A DNA stretch of 64,000 nt from Tamarix chinensis (GCA_030549775.1 CM060177.1:30098014-30162013); one strand, 5' to 3'. Positions 1-12,196 are shown, counted from the stretch's first letter. Notes: a model not told the origin generated them from the sequence alone. Translations and numbers: made by a program.

Positions 1-1120
1 GTTGAATAGTATGGATAATTTAGTGGTTGGACCTGATATTAGGTCAGCCCGCACACGCGCTCGCAGCCGCTGCTGATCGTTCATCTGGCCGGCCAGTCTA
101 GGCCGGGTATATTAGATCGAGTTCAACATTAATTTTTGCCCAAAACATTATATAATTTTTCTTTTTCATTTGAAAACTCTTTTTTACCATTATGTTTGAC
201 TCATTCTTTCGGAACATTTTTTACTATTCATAACATGGTCGTGTAGAGTTAATGGGGTCATAGTTATCCCATTTTTATTCTATAATTATTTTTTTTTTAA
301 AAAGGAGCTCCATATATATATCTAGCTTTTATTTGGTTGTTCTTCTGCTACAAAGCATGGATAAAGATTTATATTTTTCTATATCTTTGATATTGAGTGC
401 ACAAGATAAAAAATTGTTGTCTTAATTACACCATTAGAAATCTGACTGATCTTTCACTTAAAGATAGCAATCCTTTTCCGGCACAATGAAAGCCGTTTAA
501 TAAAATTTTCTTCCTCATTATCTTCGTATACCGCACTTAATTTCCTTCAACAGTAACAAAAGTTTTTAGCCGCGATTCGTTTTTACACAACAAAAAGTAA
601 TAACCGAGTAAACCCAATAAGGAGTTGTACAATTTACAAACTCTATCATTATTTATTTATTTTATTAACACCCTTGCAAAACATGTCGGACTTAGATGAA
701 GAAACTGCACAATAATAACGTCGCCATAGCCCCAAAGGAATGGCAATCATGTCATGGGTGACAATAATGTTAAAATATGCAGATGGGCCCCATAGTCAGA
801 TATGTACAGATGTGCAAGTAGAGTCCAAACAGAGAAAGGTGAATTTTTATTTTTCTTTTTAGGGTAATAAGAAAAAGAAAAGAGTCAAGTGGCCCTGTGC
901 CGACTTCACGTCCAGGTGCATTTCGTAATTTTGAATTTTCTGCTACTATTTCTCAAGTCTCGATCAAGCAAGTGGAAATTTTAATTATGTGGAAGTAGTA
1001 AACTGGTAATTAATAATTGAAAGTGACCGGTTGTCAAGCTAGATTTCTCCTCCGTCCGACGCCGGCAGCTGCAATAGTGAAAGTGAATACTACAAAAATG
1101 GAGGTCGGCGACTTTCAACG
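1..1120. other. Intergenic DNA, no gene recognised
   Basis: Positions 50-115 are unusually GC-rich for this window; the remainder is AT-rich with stop codons in all frames. I see no splice-bounded exon, RNA gene or repeat end that I can name. It could be a decayed repeat or the distal flank of a gene outside the window. Confidence 0.5.
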
Positions 1121-1123
1121 GTT

Positions 1124-1425
1124 CGTTTGGATGTAAAAAAATTAGAATATGATAGATATTAAAAAGTTATAATAAAAATAAATTAAAATATTATTTAAAT
1201 AATATTAATTTTATATCAATAAAAACTATTTTGATTATGTTATAATTGAGATAAATTAGAATAAATAAGTATTATATTAATGAAATTTTTTTTATTTCAA
1301 TTATTTCTAATAAAAAAAAGATTTTTTTTTTAATCTTCATTAACCTAAACTAATATTTATAGATAACTATTCAAATAAAATAAACTTAAGTGAATAGTTT
1401 TATTTACCCCAATTCACCTTAAATA
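1124..1425. repeat. AT-rich MITE-like stretch
   Basis: The stretch opens with GTTCGTTTGGATG, a type of terminus often seen on small plant DNA transposons, and continues as nearly pure A/T to about 1,420. I could not find a clean inverted terminal repeat or target duplication, so the class and the right boundary are guesses. Confidence 0.25.
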
Positions 1426-1433
1426 GCTGGGCG

Positions 1434-1525
1434 ATCTTATCTTGTTATCTGTTACAAGCGTCCTTCTCTTATCACTAGGCTATCTTATCTTGTTATCTTT
1501 TCAACGAGCGTCCCCCTCTTATCAT
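1434..1525. repeat. Two-copy tandem duplication, 48-bp period
   Basis: ATCTTATCTTGTTATCT begins at 1434 and again at 1482. Both copies continue through an AAGCGTCC or GAGCGTCC segment to CTCTTATCA. The copies differ at several positions. A short open frame from 1,442 runs through both units and is a by-product of the repeat. Confidence 0.75.
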
Positions 1526-2999
1526 AACACTAGCCCAGTTGGCCTGGCCCACGGTAATCCTTCCTGGCCGTTGGCCCTTTCAACTTTGGCCGTCGTGTCG
1601 TGTTTAAAACGGATGCTTTGGTTGGTGGTACGGTAATCATAATTCGTATACTAGCGAACAAAAATCTTCAGAAGACCGAAGGAGTCAAGGAAGGAAATGA
1701 TGTAGATTTGCGTACGGCACTCTGTTGTAGTACGATGACCTATCAATATCCGTCGGTCACGGCAACGGCAGCCGAAAGCCTTCCCTCGTCGTATTTTCTT
1801 TTTAAAATTTATCGACCTCGAAAATATTCGATTATTTTTTTTACAAAAAAAAAATATTAGTAATTTATATTAATTATAATAGGTATTAGTTATATACATA
1901 TTTTTTTATCCTTTTAATTTTAAGAAATTTAATTTATTTTTAAAACTTATATATAAATATATATATATTTTTTCTTTTTTCTTTTTATTTTTTAAACTTT
2001 TACAAAATATTTTATTTTTTTTTTGTTTTTATTTCTAACGTCTCCGTCTTCGTCCCATCCCTGTCCTCACCTCCGTGCTCCGTCTCGGTCCGTGTAACAC
2101 TGATCAATATTGCTTATCAGCCCCTGTCCTCAAGGATTCTTTTCATACCTGGGATGGATCATGGACGCCTGCCTCGTACTGTCGTACTCTTCACTTAAAG
2201 AATGGATAGCTATGTAGTACACTTGTATAGCTAACGTTCACACCTAACGTTCTTTCGACTAGGAACTTAAATCACAGATCGCGAGGTTAATTTGTAAACT
2301 CAAATTTTTATATATTCGTTTTGTTTAATAAATTAGATTTAAATTTTATTTTTATATTTATTTAATAAATAAATTAAATATAAATATAAAAAATTTTGAT
2401 TCCAGATTATTTAAATTAAAAAAAAAATTACGAACTTGACAATTTTATCATAAAAACTCGCAAGTCAGTTTAATTTAATTAATTAAAAATAAAATTAAGG
2501 GTTTTCTAATATTAGCTAATGTTGCATCTATGGAACCCGGATAAAATAAGAAGTTGCAAGGAATATACATTACCTTGTCATTTTTTAAAACCGTAAAACA
2601 AATTTATTAGAGTTTAACTATGTGTCTACCTATTACTTTATGTATTAAGTATTTCGAAAATAATTATTATTTTTCAGACAAGTTGGTCTATCTCAACCAT
2701 CCGTCAAAGGCTTTACAGGTTAAAAAATATGTGCTTTTATTTTTAAGCATCCTATCAACTAGTTGTGCGACGCTTGATCACCCATTCACTGTTATGGTTC
2801 TTTTTGTTGGTTATTTGTCGCACCTACACAACCCTTTCTTATTTGGTTTTTGATTTTCAAATGGTATCGAATGACTTAGTTATTATTGTTATATATTCCC
2901 CATGGTATAATTTTTACAATTTCCCCCTAAAATTTCATAGTTTTTATTATTTATTTTACTTTAAGCACATTCTAGCTGCTAAAGTGTAAAATAACTCTT
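1526..2999. other. Intergenic DNA, no gene recognised
   Basis: Mostly A/T homopolymer-like sequence. A C-rich patch at about 2,038-2,105 alternates CTCCGTC and GTCC motifs, resembling simple C-rich tracts inside plant repeats. Short frames at 2,620-2,990 show no recognisable protein. Nothing here supports a gene. Confidence 0.5.
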
Positions 3000-4413
3000 T
3001 TGACCATGTTTAATCTGATCTTAGCCATTATTGACCACCTACCACCCCATAAATATCTTCCAAGGGCCATTAAGGACTTGAAAACACCTCAAAATCCTTT
3101 AATCTCAACCAATCATATCATGAAAACAACCCTAACCTATCTAACCTAACACTCAAGTGTTTGAGACTAAAAATCTAGTTTTCACTCCCTCTCCTCCCTT
3201 CCCTTTGTTGTTGATAATGCCCTTGGACTAAATTGGTGTGATCAATTTTGTTTCTAAGCCATTCTTGCACTTTATTATATGCTCAAAATATCCTGTAACC
3301 ACTTCATTCTTACCTTTACCAAAATAAAGTAAGTGTAAGAGCGCCATCTTCTCTCTTCTTGCTTCTCATTTTCGAACCTAAGGAATGTTCTTTTCTATTA
3401 TTATCTTTTCTCTATAGCTTTTAATCCCTGGGATTTAACTCTTTGGTGCTTGATCTTAAGCAAATGTGGGTTGAATCTGTGTAAATGTTGAAGATTTGAG
3501 TCTTATACTTCCTTCCTTTAAGCCCATCCATCCTAAGAAAATGCATGGCCTTCTCCTTATTCTATCTTCTGCTTATATGCTTTAATTTAGTTTTGAAGGA
3601 TTTATGTTAAGATATGCTTACGTTCTTAAAAAAAGGGTTTCAAGTTCTAGAAGAGGTCTTCATAGCTAGGGTTTCTTTCTCTTTTCTTCTTTCCTAAATC
3701 TTCACTCTAGGTAAATCATTTAAATGTTTAGTTAATAGACTAATATGTGTTTTTGTATATTTTTTTTAAGTAATAAGCATATTAGTGTTTTATTTGGTGA
3801 AAAAAAGCATCATGATCATGTGTTTTTAGGTACATGTGAGCTTTTTATGTAAATAATGTATGTATAATCTTGTATGTGAAAAATAGATGATATTGCTAAC
3901 TTTATGCCTTTCATCCTTTTGGTGATTTTGTATGTTCTTGTGCTCATTACTTAACTTTGACTATACCATGATGTTAGCTAGGGGGTTTACTTAAATATTC
4001 ATACATGGCATGTAAGGTTAACTAGGGTTTGACCATATTTAGGATAATTTATAATTAATCAAAGTTTTGTAAGTCCTAGAGACATTTTGGTCTCATCATT
4101 TGTGTTTTGAAATTTTTATTAGTAAATATGACTTTTAGTATGTTCATCATGTGTAAGTATGTTGAGTGTTTACATTTTGACATATTAATTAAGTATTTTG
4201 ACAAGTTTATGTGTTAATTAGGGTTTATGCCACATTAAGGGTATTTTGGTTAATTATTATGGTTTTAGAATGTTAATTTAGATGTTATTTGGTCTTAGTA
4301 TAAGTTTTATTGAATTTATCAATGCTTGGTATTTATTTGGATTTTTAGACATTTTAATTCAATAAAAGGGCATAATTAATATTCCATCAAAAGTTTTCAT
4401 AGTTGACCATAGT
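3000..4413 (+). mobile_element. LTR-like repeat B1, left part
   Basis: This segment aligns by eye with 39,925-40,980. Shared anchors in the same order include CTTAATCTTAAGCAAA-type sequence (about 3,450 and 39,965), TATACCATGATGTT (about 3,962 and 40,522) and TAGTTGACCATAGT (about 4,400 and 40,966). The segment stops exactly where element C begins. Sequence resembling the continuation of the paralogue resumes at 19,416. I infer an old LTR in plus orientation, probably of the same broad class as A and C. Its left end is not defined and there are no coding domains. Confidence 0.6.
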
Positions 4414-5838
4414 TATAACACCATAAAATTTAGTAATTAAAAAATGTATCTTGTGGAAGCGATAATTACAAAGTAACTGGTGTTAACATCACATTTAACA
4501 TAATTCTGGTTGTCTCACCTTCCTTCTGGAAAGTGCTAAAGCTCGAGACAAGTCAGATCAATACAAGTAGCATAAAAACAAGACAATAGATAAATAAAGG
4601 TTTATTGATAGTATAACCTCTGTACAATAATGATATCCAAAATACATCAGGGGCATAGGAGTCCAAAGAAAAACTGATCACTAAAGATCACACAATAGTG
4701 CCACATTAATTTGCCTTTACACTCATCTCTTCTACAAGAATATTACAAAAAAAGAAGTTACAAAAGTAGGGACATTCACTCCCTTAGTCTCCATACACGT
4801 CTGGATGACGCTTATCAAAATCCTTCACCCACTGCATGCAGCGCACACAATCATTTGAAAAGTGATAGTATCAATACGAATTCTTCGTACTAATTAAATT
4901 ACAATGCCTCTAAAGAGGCAACATTCCCACAATGTACATGACCTTTAATAACCAATAAAATATGATTAAAACATAGAGACATGTACGAATAACATGCGAT
5001 GACATACAGGATGTCAAAGTCTCAAGCTCAATACCAACATATTTAACCATTTTACATCCATCTCAAAACACATAATATCAATATCATATCCAAAAGGTAG
5101 TGCAATAGGGCTCTACCGACCAACCAACCAAAACAATTTTAAAACAAAAGGTAGGGTATAGAGGCAATTACTTAACCAACAATCCAATACATACCAAGGC
5201 CATCAAATGAAGTGACTTCCTAATTATTTAATTTACTCAAGAAAAGAAAATATAAACCTAGGGGAACTGATATACTCTTAATCATACTGGTACACTTAGG
5301 CAACACAATATCCTTAGGCCTTAGAACTCAAGGACACTTACATACACCTTGTCATATTAGCGCACAATATCCTTGTTCCTCTCGGGTCAGCTAATCCTTA
5401 AGTCTCCCTAAGAAGTTTAGAGAACTAATTAGAGTAGATATATGGCCTTATTAGGGGTAGTGAGACACACTGGCTGGAAAAAAAGTCAAATCTAAGGTTG
5501 AACTCATCCATAGGATAACTATCCCTAAAGAGCCACCAATCTCAAGCTCAATGTCTTCCACTTTAAATATTAATATTTATGAGGGGATCACAAATGTCAT
5601 ATTGTGTACAAAATTTTTATTTACATACTTAATCATTTTTCTTTTATTTCTAATTATTCAAGTTACCCTAAGGTTAACATATTAAGACAAGTCAAAGTCA
5701 ACTTAAGGTCAAACTAAAAATCTACTAATGGCAATCTAGTTTAACTATTCACCTTAAGGAGCATTTTTAATGCCCTCCAAAACCCTAGTGACCACATTTT
5801 ATCCAATTTATTATTAACTTTATTTATTCGTTTAGAAT

Positions 5839-6240
5839 CACTACAAAATAATTCACTTATACCAATAGGGAATTATCAGTTGTCAAAAGCTATTTTTCTA
5901 TTGTTAAAAGTTTTACCAACATATATTTTTCTGTAACAAAACTGTGGGTAAATTCTCTATACTTAAAAGTTTTGCCTTTAGGAATAATTGATATTGCCCA
6001 CAGATATTTATCTTTTAGTAAAACTTATAACCACAATTATATCTGTAAGTAAAAGTATTAACCACAAAACAATATCTGTAACTAAAATTATTATCCACTA
6101 AACAATATCTGTAACTAAAAGTATTATCCAAAAAATCATATATATTGCTAAAAATATTACAAAAAAAATATATTATTGGTTATACATATTTTAACCTATA
6201 TATATATATATTCGTAAAATGATAATGATGTCCATAATAC
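5839..6240. repeat. CACTA-1 left terminal and subterminal repeats
   Basis: After the CACTA terminus, words such as ACCAATAG, ACCAACATATA and CAATATCTGTAACTAAAA recur. The last begins at 6,070 and again at 6,103. In En/Spm-type elements such subterminal repeats bind the TnpA-like protein. That role is inferred here. Confidence 0.75.
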
Positions 6241-6416
6241 CTGTTGTTGTAATATTTACCTATAATAACAACTTATCCTTATATACAATTAAGTACACCA
6301 TACATAATCATTAGTTTTTAGTTTATTTATCAAAGTGATAATATAGTATTGTAGGTACAATACTATATATACAACTTGTAACATACGCTGACATACAAAA
6401 TATCTTCATTAACACA

Positions 6417-6510
6417 TCAAACACCATCCACTGTATTCTCATCCTGTTCAGCACCTCCAACGACTTTAACACCTTCAACATTCTCTTTGATAATCATCAA
6501 GATGTATTCG
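6417..6510 (-). pseudogene. Possible terminal exon remnant inside CACTA-1
   Basis: On the minus strand an acceptor-like ATTTTCTTAG is followed by about 30 open codons. They encode a hydrophobic start and then an acidic tail containing VEGVKVVGG and DENTVDG, before a TGA at 6,417-6,419. The location close to the left end and the leftward direction would suit the last exon of an element-borne gene. I cannot match it to any named CACTA protein, and a chance open frame is possible. Confidence 0.22.
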
Positions 6511-8864
6511 CTAAGAAAATATGCAAGTAACTTAATCAGATTCATATAAATTCATACCCAAAAGCTAAATAAAGGGAGTTTTAAAATTTTCTCAAAAATA
6601 ATAAGAGTCCTTAACTAAAAGGGAGAGCAGGGGCGAGCAAAAGTATTTGGAAGAAAACTTAAAATGGCTCTCTAATATGTATTATTCTGGAAAAGCATTC
6701 TCAATAGTTTTAGAACTTTATCGCAAAATGGTAAAATAGAAAAGAAAACTAAAAATTGAATGGATTTTGAGTTTTTTTTACATGTAATAATGTAGGAGCT
6801 CGTGCAGCTTGCAACCTTGATTAGGTAATCAGAGTTCGCATAGCATGCATATTTCAATCATCAACCGATTTCAATGTTTGCAAATTATACTCTTGGAAAG
6901 ATAAATTAGAAGTTCAAAACCCCAATATTCTATAGGTCTTTTAGAAGTAGTATGCTGCAATTGTATATGAGGCTTGTAACAGTGTGTATATCTATACTTA
7001 TACCTAGACTATATCAATGACAAGATTCATATTCGGATGTTACTTTAGTCTTAGAAATATTAATTACAAAATAATATCATCTAGGGTGATCAAGAATGAA
7101 TAGCTTCAAGCCTTACAATTTAAGCTTTTTGGTTTTTGATATGGTAGAGTCAATCTATTCCACAAGTTCAAATCTTCAAAGCTCCCATTTATACTATTCT
7201 AAGATGTATGGTTTCTAGAACTAGTATAAGCAAGTATATGTCTTACGCCCAAATAAAGTATGCACATATAAAATAATGTTAAAAGTATAAAATCATTAAT
7301 CAAGGTAAATCCAATGACTTACACTTTTAGGTTCAATAGTTCAAATACATAGTCTAAGAAAGGCAACATGTGACTATTTGTCACCTAAAAAGAGAAAAAT
7401 TCCGAATGAATCCTCCTTTAGTTGCACTCTAGTTAAACTTTCATATAATTGATATAATAGTTTGTCTAAAAATTTCCCTTAGGCACTTGTCAAGACTTTA
7501 ATATCTTTTCCTAAATGATGTAATTAGATAACTAATTGTACATACATGCACTAGTTGGCATTATTAAATGTCAATGTTCTTTCGATTTTTAATGTCTTAA
7601 CATGACCACCTATTATACTTTATGTCATTCAATGAACAAAAATATAGAAGTAGGACAAATGATATCACAGTAATAATTAATCATAATAGTACATATGAAA
7701 ACAACAAAAAGGATGTGGCATGGATAGGTCAAAAGAAAACTAGAGATAGAGCAACAAAGTGCAGGGTGTCGGTTGCTTCCAGTACTAAAAGAGGTCGAGG
7801 AGCTAAAATAATGTAAACAAATGCTCAAGATCTTGCTCATATGGAGTTAAAAGTGAAGAAGGATTTAGATGAAGCAAAATGGTACATCCACCTAGCCGAC
7901 ACGCTATTTAGTTCATTAATGTTTGTTTCTTTTATCGTGTTGCTAACTTTGTTGTATCCATAGTTTATATGATAATATTTTTTGTATGCATGCAATCAAC
8001 GATTTATATTTCTAATTACTGATAACCAATTAATTAGTGAACAGATGAGAGTTTTAGAACGATTTTTTTTAATGTTTTTCAACTTTAATTATGGAATTTT
8101 GTTGCATAAAATTATATCTAGGTTATATTTTTATGGTATTCCTAGGATCTTATGGTTCAACTTTGTAATTCTAGCATTGTTGGGACCGATGTATGTAAAG
8201 ATAAAACTACCCCGAAAAAACTCGATCAGTAACCAAAAGCTTTAGAATATTTCAAATTTATAGAAGCTATCTAGAGCCAAAGATTCAGCTTCTCGTCATT
8301 TACTCCTAAACTATATGTATATTTTAGGAGAAAGTTTCCAATATTTAAAATTTCTACATTACTAAATCAAATATCAAAGATAAAAATTCTAGATCATATA
8401 GCTGTCCCCATTGTTCTCTATATTATATATATTTTCCTCGTTAATGTTTCCCAGACTATCGATTTCCCTTTGAACCGAAAAAAAATGCATGTAAATAATT
8501 GCAAAATTTAATGTTCGTCAACCAAAATCATGATTTTTTTTGGTATAATAACACATTAAAATAGATATATTCAAATGTAGCTATAAAATCAAAAATCATT
8601 GAGACTACACAAAATAGTAAATCCAAATAGGTGGGAGGTAGGTCTGTAGTTTTCTAGACAACTAAATAGAAAATCATATCGGAATAAATAAAATAGTTAA
8701 GCCAATCAAAGATAAAAAACACAAACATAGATGGAGATAGGCAAAGAAGTAAAAGATAGAGAAAGGAGGACAATTACTTCATCCCATGGCAAAATGCTGG
8801 CTTCTAGTGCTTTCCTTCCTTACCCTAAGTGCCAAAACGCAAAAAAAAATTGTTATATAGGATC
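6511..8864. other. CACTA-1 interior without recognisable gene
   Basis: AT-rich interior. A plus-strand frame at 7,622-7,816 has a lysine/arginine-rich end (RATKCRVSVASSTKRGRGA), and sequence after its stop could encode a short charged stretch (about 7,830-7,900). Neither matches a family I know. The frame at 7,982-8,245 is hydrophobic and unremarkable. Confidence 0.4.
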
Positions 8865-9056
8865 AGAAAATGGGTCGGATGAATAATGCAACCCAAGATC
8901 GTAAAAAAGGCTGTCTGAGCATCACAACCCATTCATATAACATGTCTATAGGATCATAATATGAGGCTAATGAATATCTCAACCCAATATTATAACAAGC
9001 GCGGTCACAGAATCACAACCCAATCTCATAACATGGGCCGACTAAATATTACAACG
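8865..9056. repeat. Degenerate short tandem repeat in CACTA-1
   Basis: The phrase CAACCCA recurs four times with flanking TATAACA/CATAACATG and GGATCA/AGAATCA words, giving irregular units of roughly 35-60 bp. The stretch is less AT-rich than its surroundings. The role is unknown. Confidence 0.5.
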
Positions 9057-9442
9057 GCATCAAAACTATTATCGCCTCTAACTTGTTACCCCAAAAGGGT
9101 ACCACACACGGGATAAACTTTAGATGAGTTCAAATCACCACATATTTATAATAAAGTGATGTATCAATCCAATAAAGCCTAAACACCTATTTCATATATA
9201 TTTGTTATTAATTTGTATAATTAGTTAGCAAACACCTACTATTTGACTAGATTTAAAAGAAATTCTTTCTAATTAATGATATAATAAATTTAGTATATGT
9301 ATAAATTCTTCAATACTTAACTTACTGAAGAAAAATTGAAAAATATAATTGTTCGTATGACAACACTTGTATCAATCTTCACATCACATGAGAACAACTT
9401 AGGGTGCAGAAGCATAGATGAAGTGAACGTGGATATACTTGC

Positions 9443-9575
9443 CTTAATCTTTGAATAACCAACTTGCCACCATACTGGTTTAACAAATTGAAATGCTCCA
9501 TAGAGGTTTAGTAATTCTAGAAACACAGCACAAGGAGCTGCAAGCATAGCCCAACGAGCATGCAATATCTCAAAG
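9443..9575 (-). pseudogene. Captured exon of an LHC-family chlorophyll a/b-binding protein gene
   Basis: The minus strand encodes 44 residues with the helix motif FEILHARWAML and, 23 residues further on, PVWWQVGYSKIK. The E-x4-R-W-A-M-L pattern is the first transmembrane helix signature of light-harvesting chlorophyll a/b proteins; its Glu and Arg take part in chlorophyll ligation and ion pairing. These proteins bind pigment in thylakoid membranes. Only this exon is present, against a usual ~250-residue protein. It is bounded by TTTTCTGTAG before (acceptor-like) and GCAAGTAT after (a GC-type donor, or a mutated GT), so it looks copied as genomic DNA with introns. The frame stays open on both sides (9,317-9,631), but the flanking residues look intronic. 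A minor LHC such as an Lhcb7-like protein is possible; I am not sure of the subtype. It cannot make a working protein. Confidence 0.75.
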
Positions 9576-10939
9576 CTACAGAAAAGCTCACAAAATGATG
9601 TCATTAATGAAGGAACTCTGATAGTCACCAAAATTATCTCAACAATCCCAACAAGCAGAGTCCATGTAGGATCTTTTGATCATAGTATACAGATCATTAT
9701 GACAACAATGTTGGAATTGCTTTAAGAATGGAACCTCTATGGCCATTTAATCAATTTAATGAATATGATCATCCATGGGATCAAGACACTAAGAGTTAAT
9801 TAATAATAATTATAATAATGATAGTTATGATAACAATAGTAATAATAGTAATAAAAAAATTATCAATTATGATACTAACATTAGTGAAAGAATAATAATA
9901 GCACATTGAGTTTTTTTCAAATCAAATCAAATCAACAAAAATGAGATGAAGAGAACATAATCATAGGAAGTATTGATGCGTAGACAAAGCATGCAAAAAT
10001 ATTGCCTATGAAGTCTCCTATTTGATTATGAGCATTAACAAGTTTTCACATAAGTCTCTAATTTTCCGATAATGCATGGGCATACTGACAAATCTTTAAT
10101 GGCTTTTATGTAGGTTCAAGTGAAAAGAGAGTCTAAAAAATTATAAGCTCAACTGGAATTTCATCCTAAAACCACACACTTATGATAAAGTCATCCTATT
10201 TTTTTTCATTTTTTTTTCATATAAGACAAATTACATGTAGGTTTCAAATTCTTAACACTCCCACTCACATGTGACTCCCTTTTATGATTGGAAATTCATG
10301 AAAGGCCACAACCTCTTCGTAGTGACTAGATCAAGGTTGCTTAGAAACAGGTTTTAGAGATCAAGGCCACAACCTCTTCTAAACAAATCCAAACTATCAG
10401 TTTTGGCAAAAAGAATCACAATGTTGACTAATTCTAGAAAATTACTTCCGAAACTAGGGTTTTAGGTGCAAAACGTAATTCAGTCAAATATTATTAATTT
10501 CTTCAAATTGAAAGTACAGAAATGTAATTAGACATATTGTATAACATATTATATAATCAATTTTAAAAAAATAAGCCAATGATCAATCAAATTTCAAAAC
10601 CGCAAGAGTTTTGACCAATAAATTTGATTTCCATCGATTCTGGACAAATTTCTCAAATTGACACTATTAACCTACAATTAAATACATTTAAAAGCATCTT
10701 ACAGAATCAATTGGTAAAAATAGCTTAAAATCGGATGAAGCCGAGCTATACCAAAAATCCTGGTTATAAATCTAAATTTCATAAATCAACCATGTACAAC
10801 ACAATCAACCCATCCAAATCAATCATCTAACTCATATATACATAATCTAACAACCAATTTATCTATTCATAAGAGAATTCACAAAAATTCAATAAAAAAA
10901 TCAGAGTTAGGGTTTGAAGATTATACCAAGCAAAATCTG
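9576..10939. other. CACTA-1 interior, no further exons seen
   Basis: I looked for neighbouring LHC exons on the minus strand and found none. Positions 9,790-9,910 are A/T trinucleotide-rich. The phrase AAGGCCACAACCTCTTC occurs at about 10,300 and 10,364. From about 10,500 the sequence is rich in CAATC/AATCAA words without coding features. Confidence 0.45.
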
Positions 10940-11420
10940 CCATTACAAGCTAAAAGGAGCTTGACTAAGAGATAGAGGAGTAACAATGGTGCTTAGATGG
11001 TTAAACTGGAGCTTTGGTGGTGGCCATGTATTGCTATGGTGGCTCGATGCAGGTTCATTGTTGCCACGCGCTTCCTTGTTGCATTCGTTGGTGCATCCTA
11101 TTTGTGGTCGGTGGATCAGCATTGTAGTGGTGGTTTGTTGTCGATGCTTAGTGGTGGAAATTGTAGTGGAGGATGGAGAGAAGGCAAAGAGTGAGAAGGT
11201 CAGGGTCAAGCATTCTCCCCTGGTCGTTGGCTACTATTCTGTTACCGGCTGGTGCATACGTTGCCACTCGCAGCTAGCTAGAAGCGCATAGGGTAGTGGC
11301 TCGATGATGGCAGTGTGGTGTGGTGGTAGCAGTAAGATGGAGGTCAAAGCCAAGGGGCAGGGGATCAAGACGTAGGGTAAAGAAAAGAGGAGGGAAAGGA
11401 AATATGGGGGTCCGAACGCT
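10940..11420. other. GC-rich segment inside CACTA-1, origin unknown
   Basis: This stretch is clearly more GC-rich than the surrounding element and is dominated by TGGTGG/GGTGGT words on the plus strand. Overlapping frames exist on both strands (for example 10,986-11,291 plus and 10,943-11,209 minus), but they are Trp/Val/Gly-rich or Thr/Ser/Pro-rich low complexity. It could be captured host DNA such as a 5-prime gene end, or an older LTR piece like the G-rich part of element C. I do not recognise a protein. Confidence 0.4.
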
Positions 11421-11919
11421 TTTTTTTTATAAAAAGAATACATATATAAAACCACTAAAACAAAATAAATATCTAAAAATAAGATAGGTAAAAGAAAATT
11501 TTAATTAATTCAAATTTTAATCGAAATATTCTCATAAAAATTGTATAACTAGCTTTTTGAAAAAAAATTAAAAAATTTATCTGATTAAATGATATAATTT
11601 AAAATAAATTAGAACCTTTATTATAATATTTATTATTATAACTTATATAATAATGAGAGTTACTATAATTATTAATTAATATTATTATAATGATAAATTT
11701 TATTATTTTAAGACTAATTATTATTATTTTCATTATCATAATTATGTTATAATATTATTAACAATAACTATAATGATAATTAATTATAAATATGGTTATA
11801 TATATATATATATATATATTAGTATTTCATATAAAAATTAGCAATTATCATAATAAGAGAAGTATCTTATGTGTAAGAGGAATGAATTTGTTGTGCCATG
11901 AGATATAACAATAGTAACA

Positions 11920-12196
11920 ATAGTTGAAACATTTGTCTTCCTTATATACTAATACCAATAGATATATGAGTAGGTACTGGTTTTGTTGGTATAATGTTAC
12001 TAATACCTACAGATATAAAAGTAGGAAAAAGATCCATTGGCATGACATACTATTACCAACAAATAAAAAATTTTCATAGGAAAAACTTTCTTCATTGCCC
12101 ATAAAAAAAATATCTATTGGTATTAGTAACTTTTGCCAACAGAAAAAAAAATCTGTGCCTAAATTTTTGTTGGCACAAGTCATAAATTTTGTAGTG
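11920..12196. repeat. CACTA-1 right subterminal repeats and terminus
   Basis: Words such as ACCAATAGATATA, ACCTACAGATATAAAAGTAGG, ACCAACAAATA and CCAACAG recur up to the terminal TTTTGTAGTG at 12,187-12,196. They mirror the left subterminal repeats in sequence and spacing style. Confidence 0.75.

Larger units (their letters stand above)
5839..12196. mobile_element. CACTA-1, complete CACTA (En/Spm-type) transposon
   Basis: The left end reads CACTACAAAATAATTCACTT and the right end, reverse-complemented, reads CACTACAAAATTTATGACTT. Both carry the CACTA terminus, and a 3-bp target duplication AAT lies at 5,836-5,838 and 12,197-12,199. Both ends have subterminal repeats built on ACCAATAG, ACCAACA and ATATCTGT words, as expected for transposase binding in this superfamily. 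The interior has no recognisable TNP2-type transposase domain, so the element is probably non-autonomous. It carries an LHC exon at 9,443-9,575 and a GC-rich segment at about 10,940-11,420. It is inserted into LTR C. Confidence 0.88.

Noticed and set aside
9443..9575. Plastid DNA inserted in the nucleus
   Set aside because: LHC proteins of plants are encoded in the nucleus and the exon has spliceosomal-type borders, so this is not plastid-derived.
9317..9631. 104-codon frame taken as a complete small LHC-like protein
   Set aside because: It starts at a TTG rather than ATG, and the LHC similarity stops sharply at splice-like edges (9,443 and 9,575). The outer residues look like translated intron.
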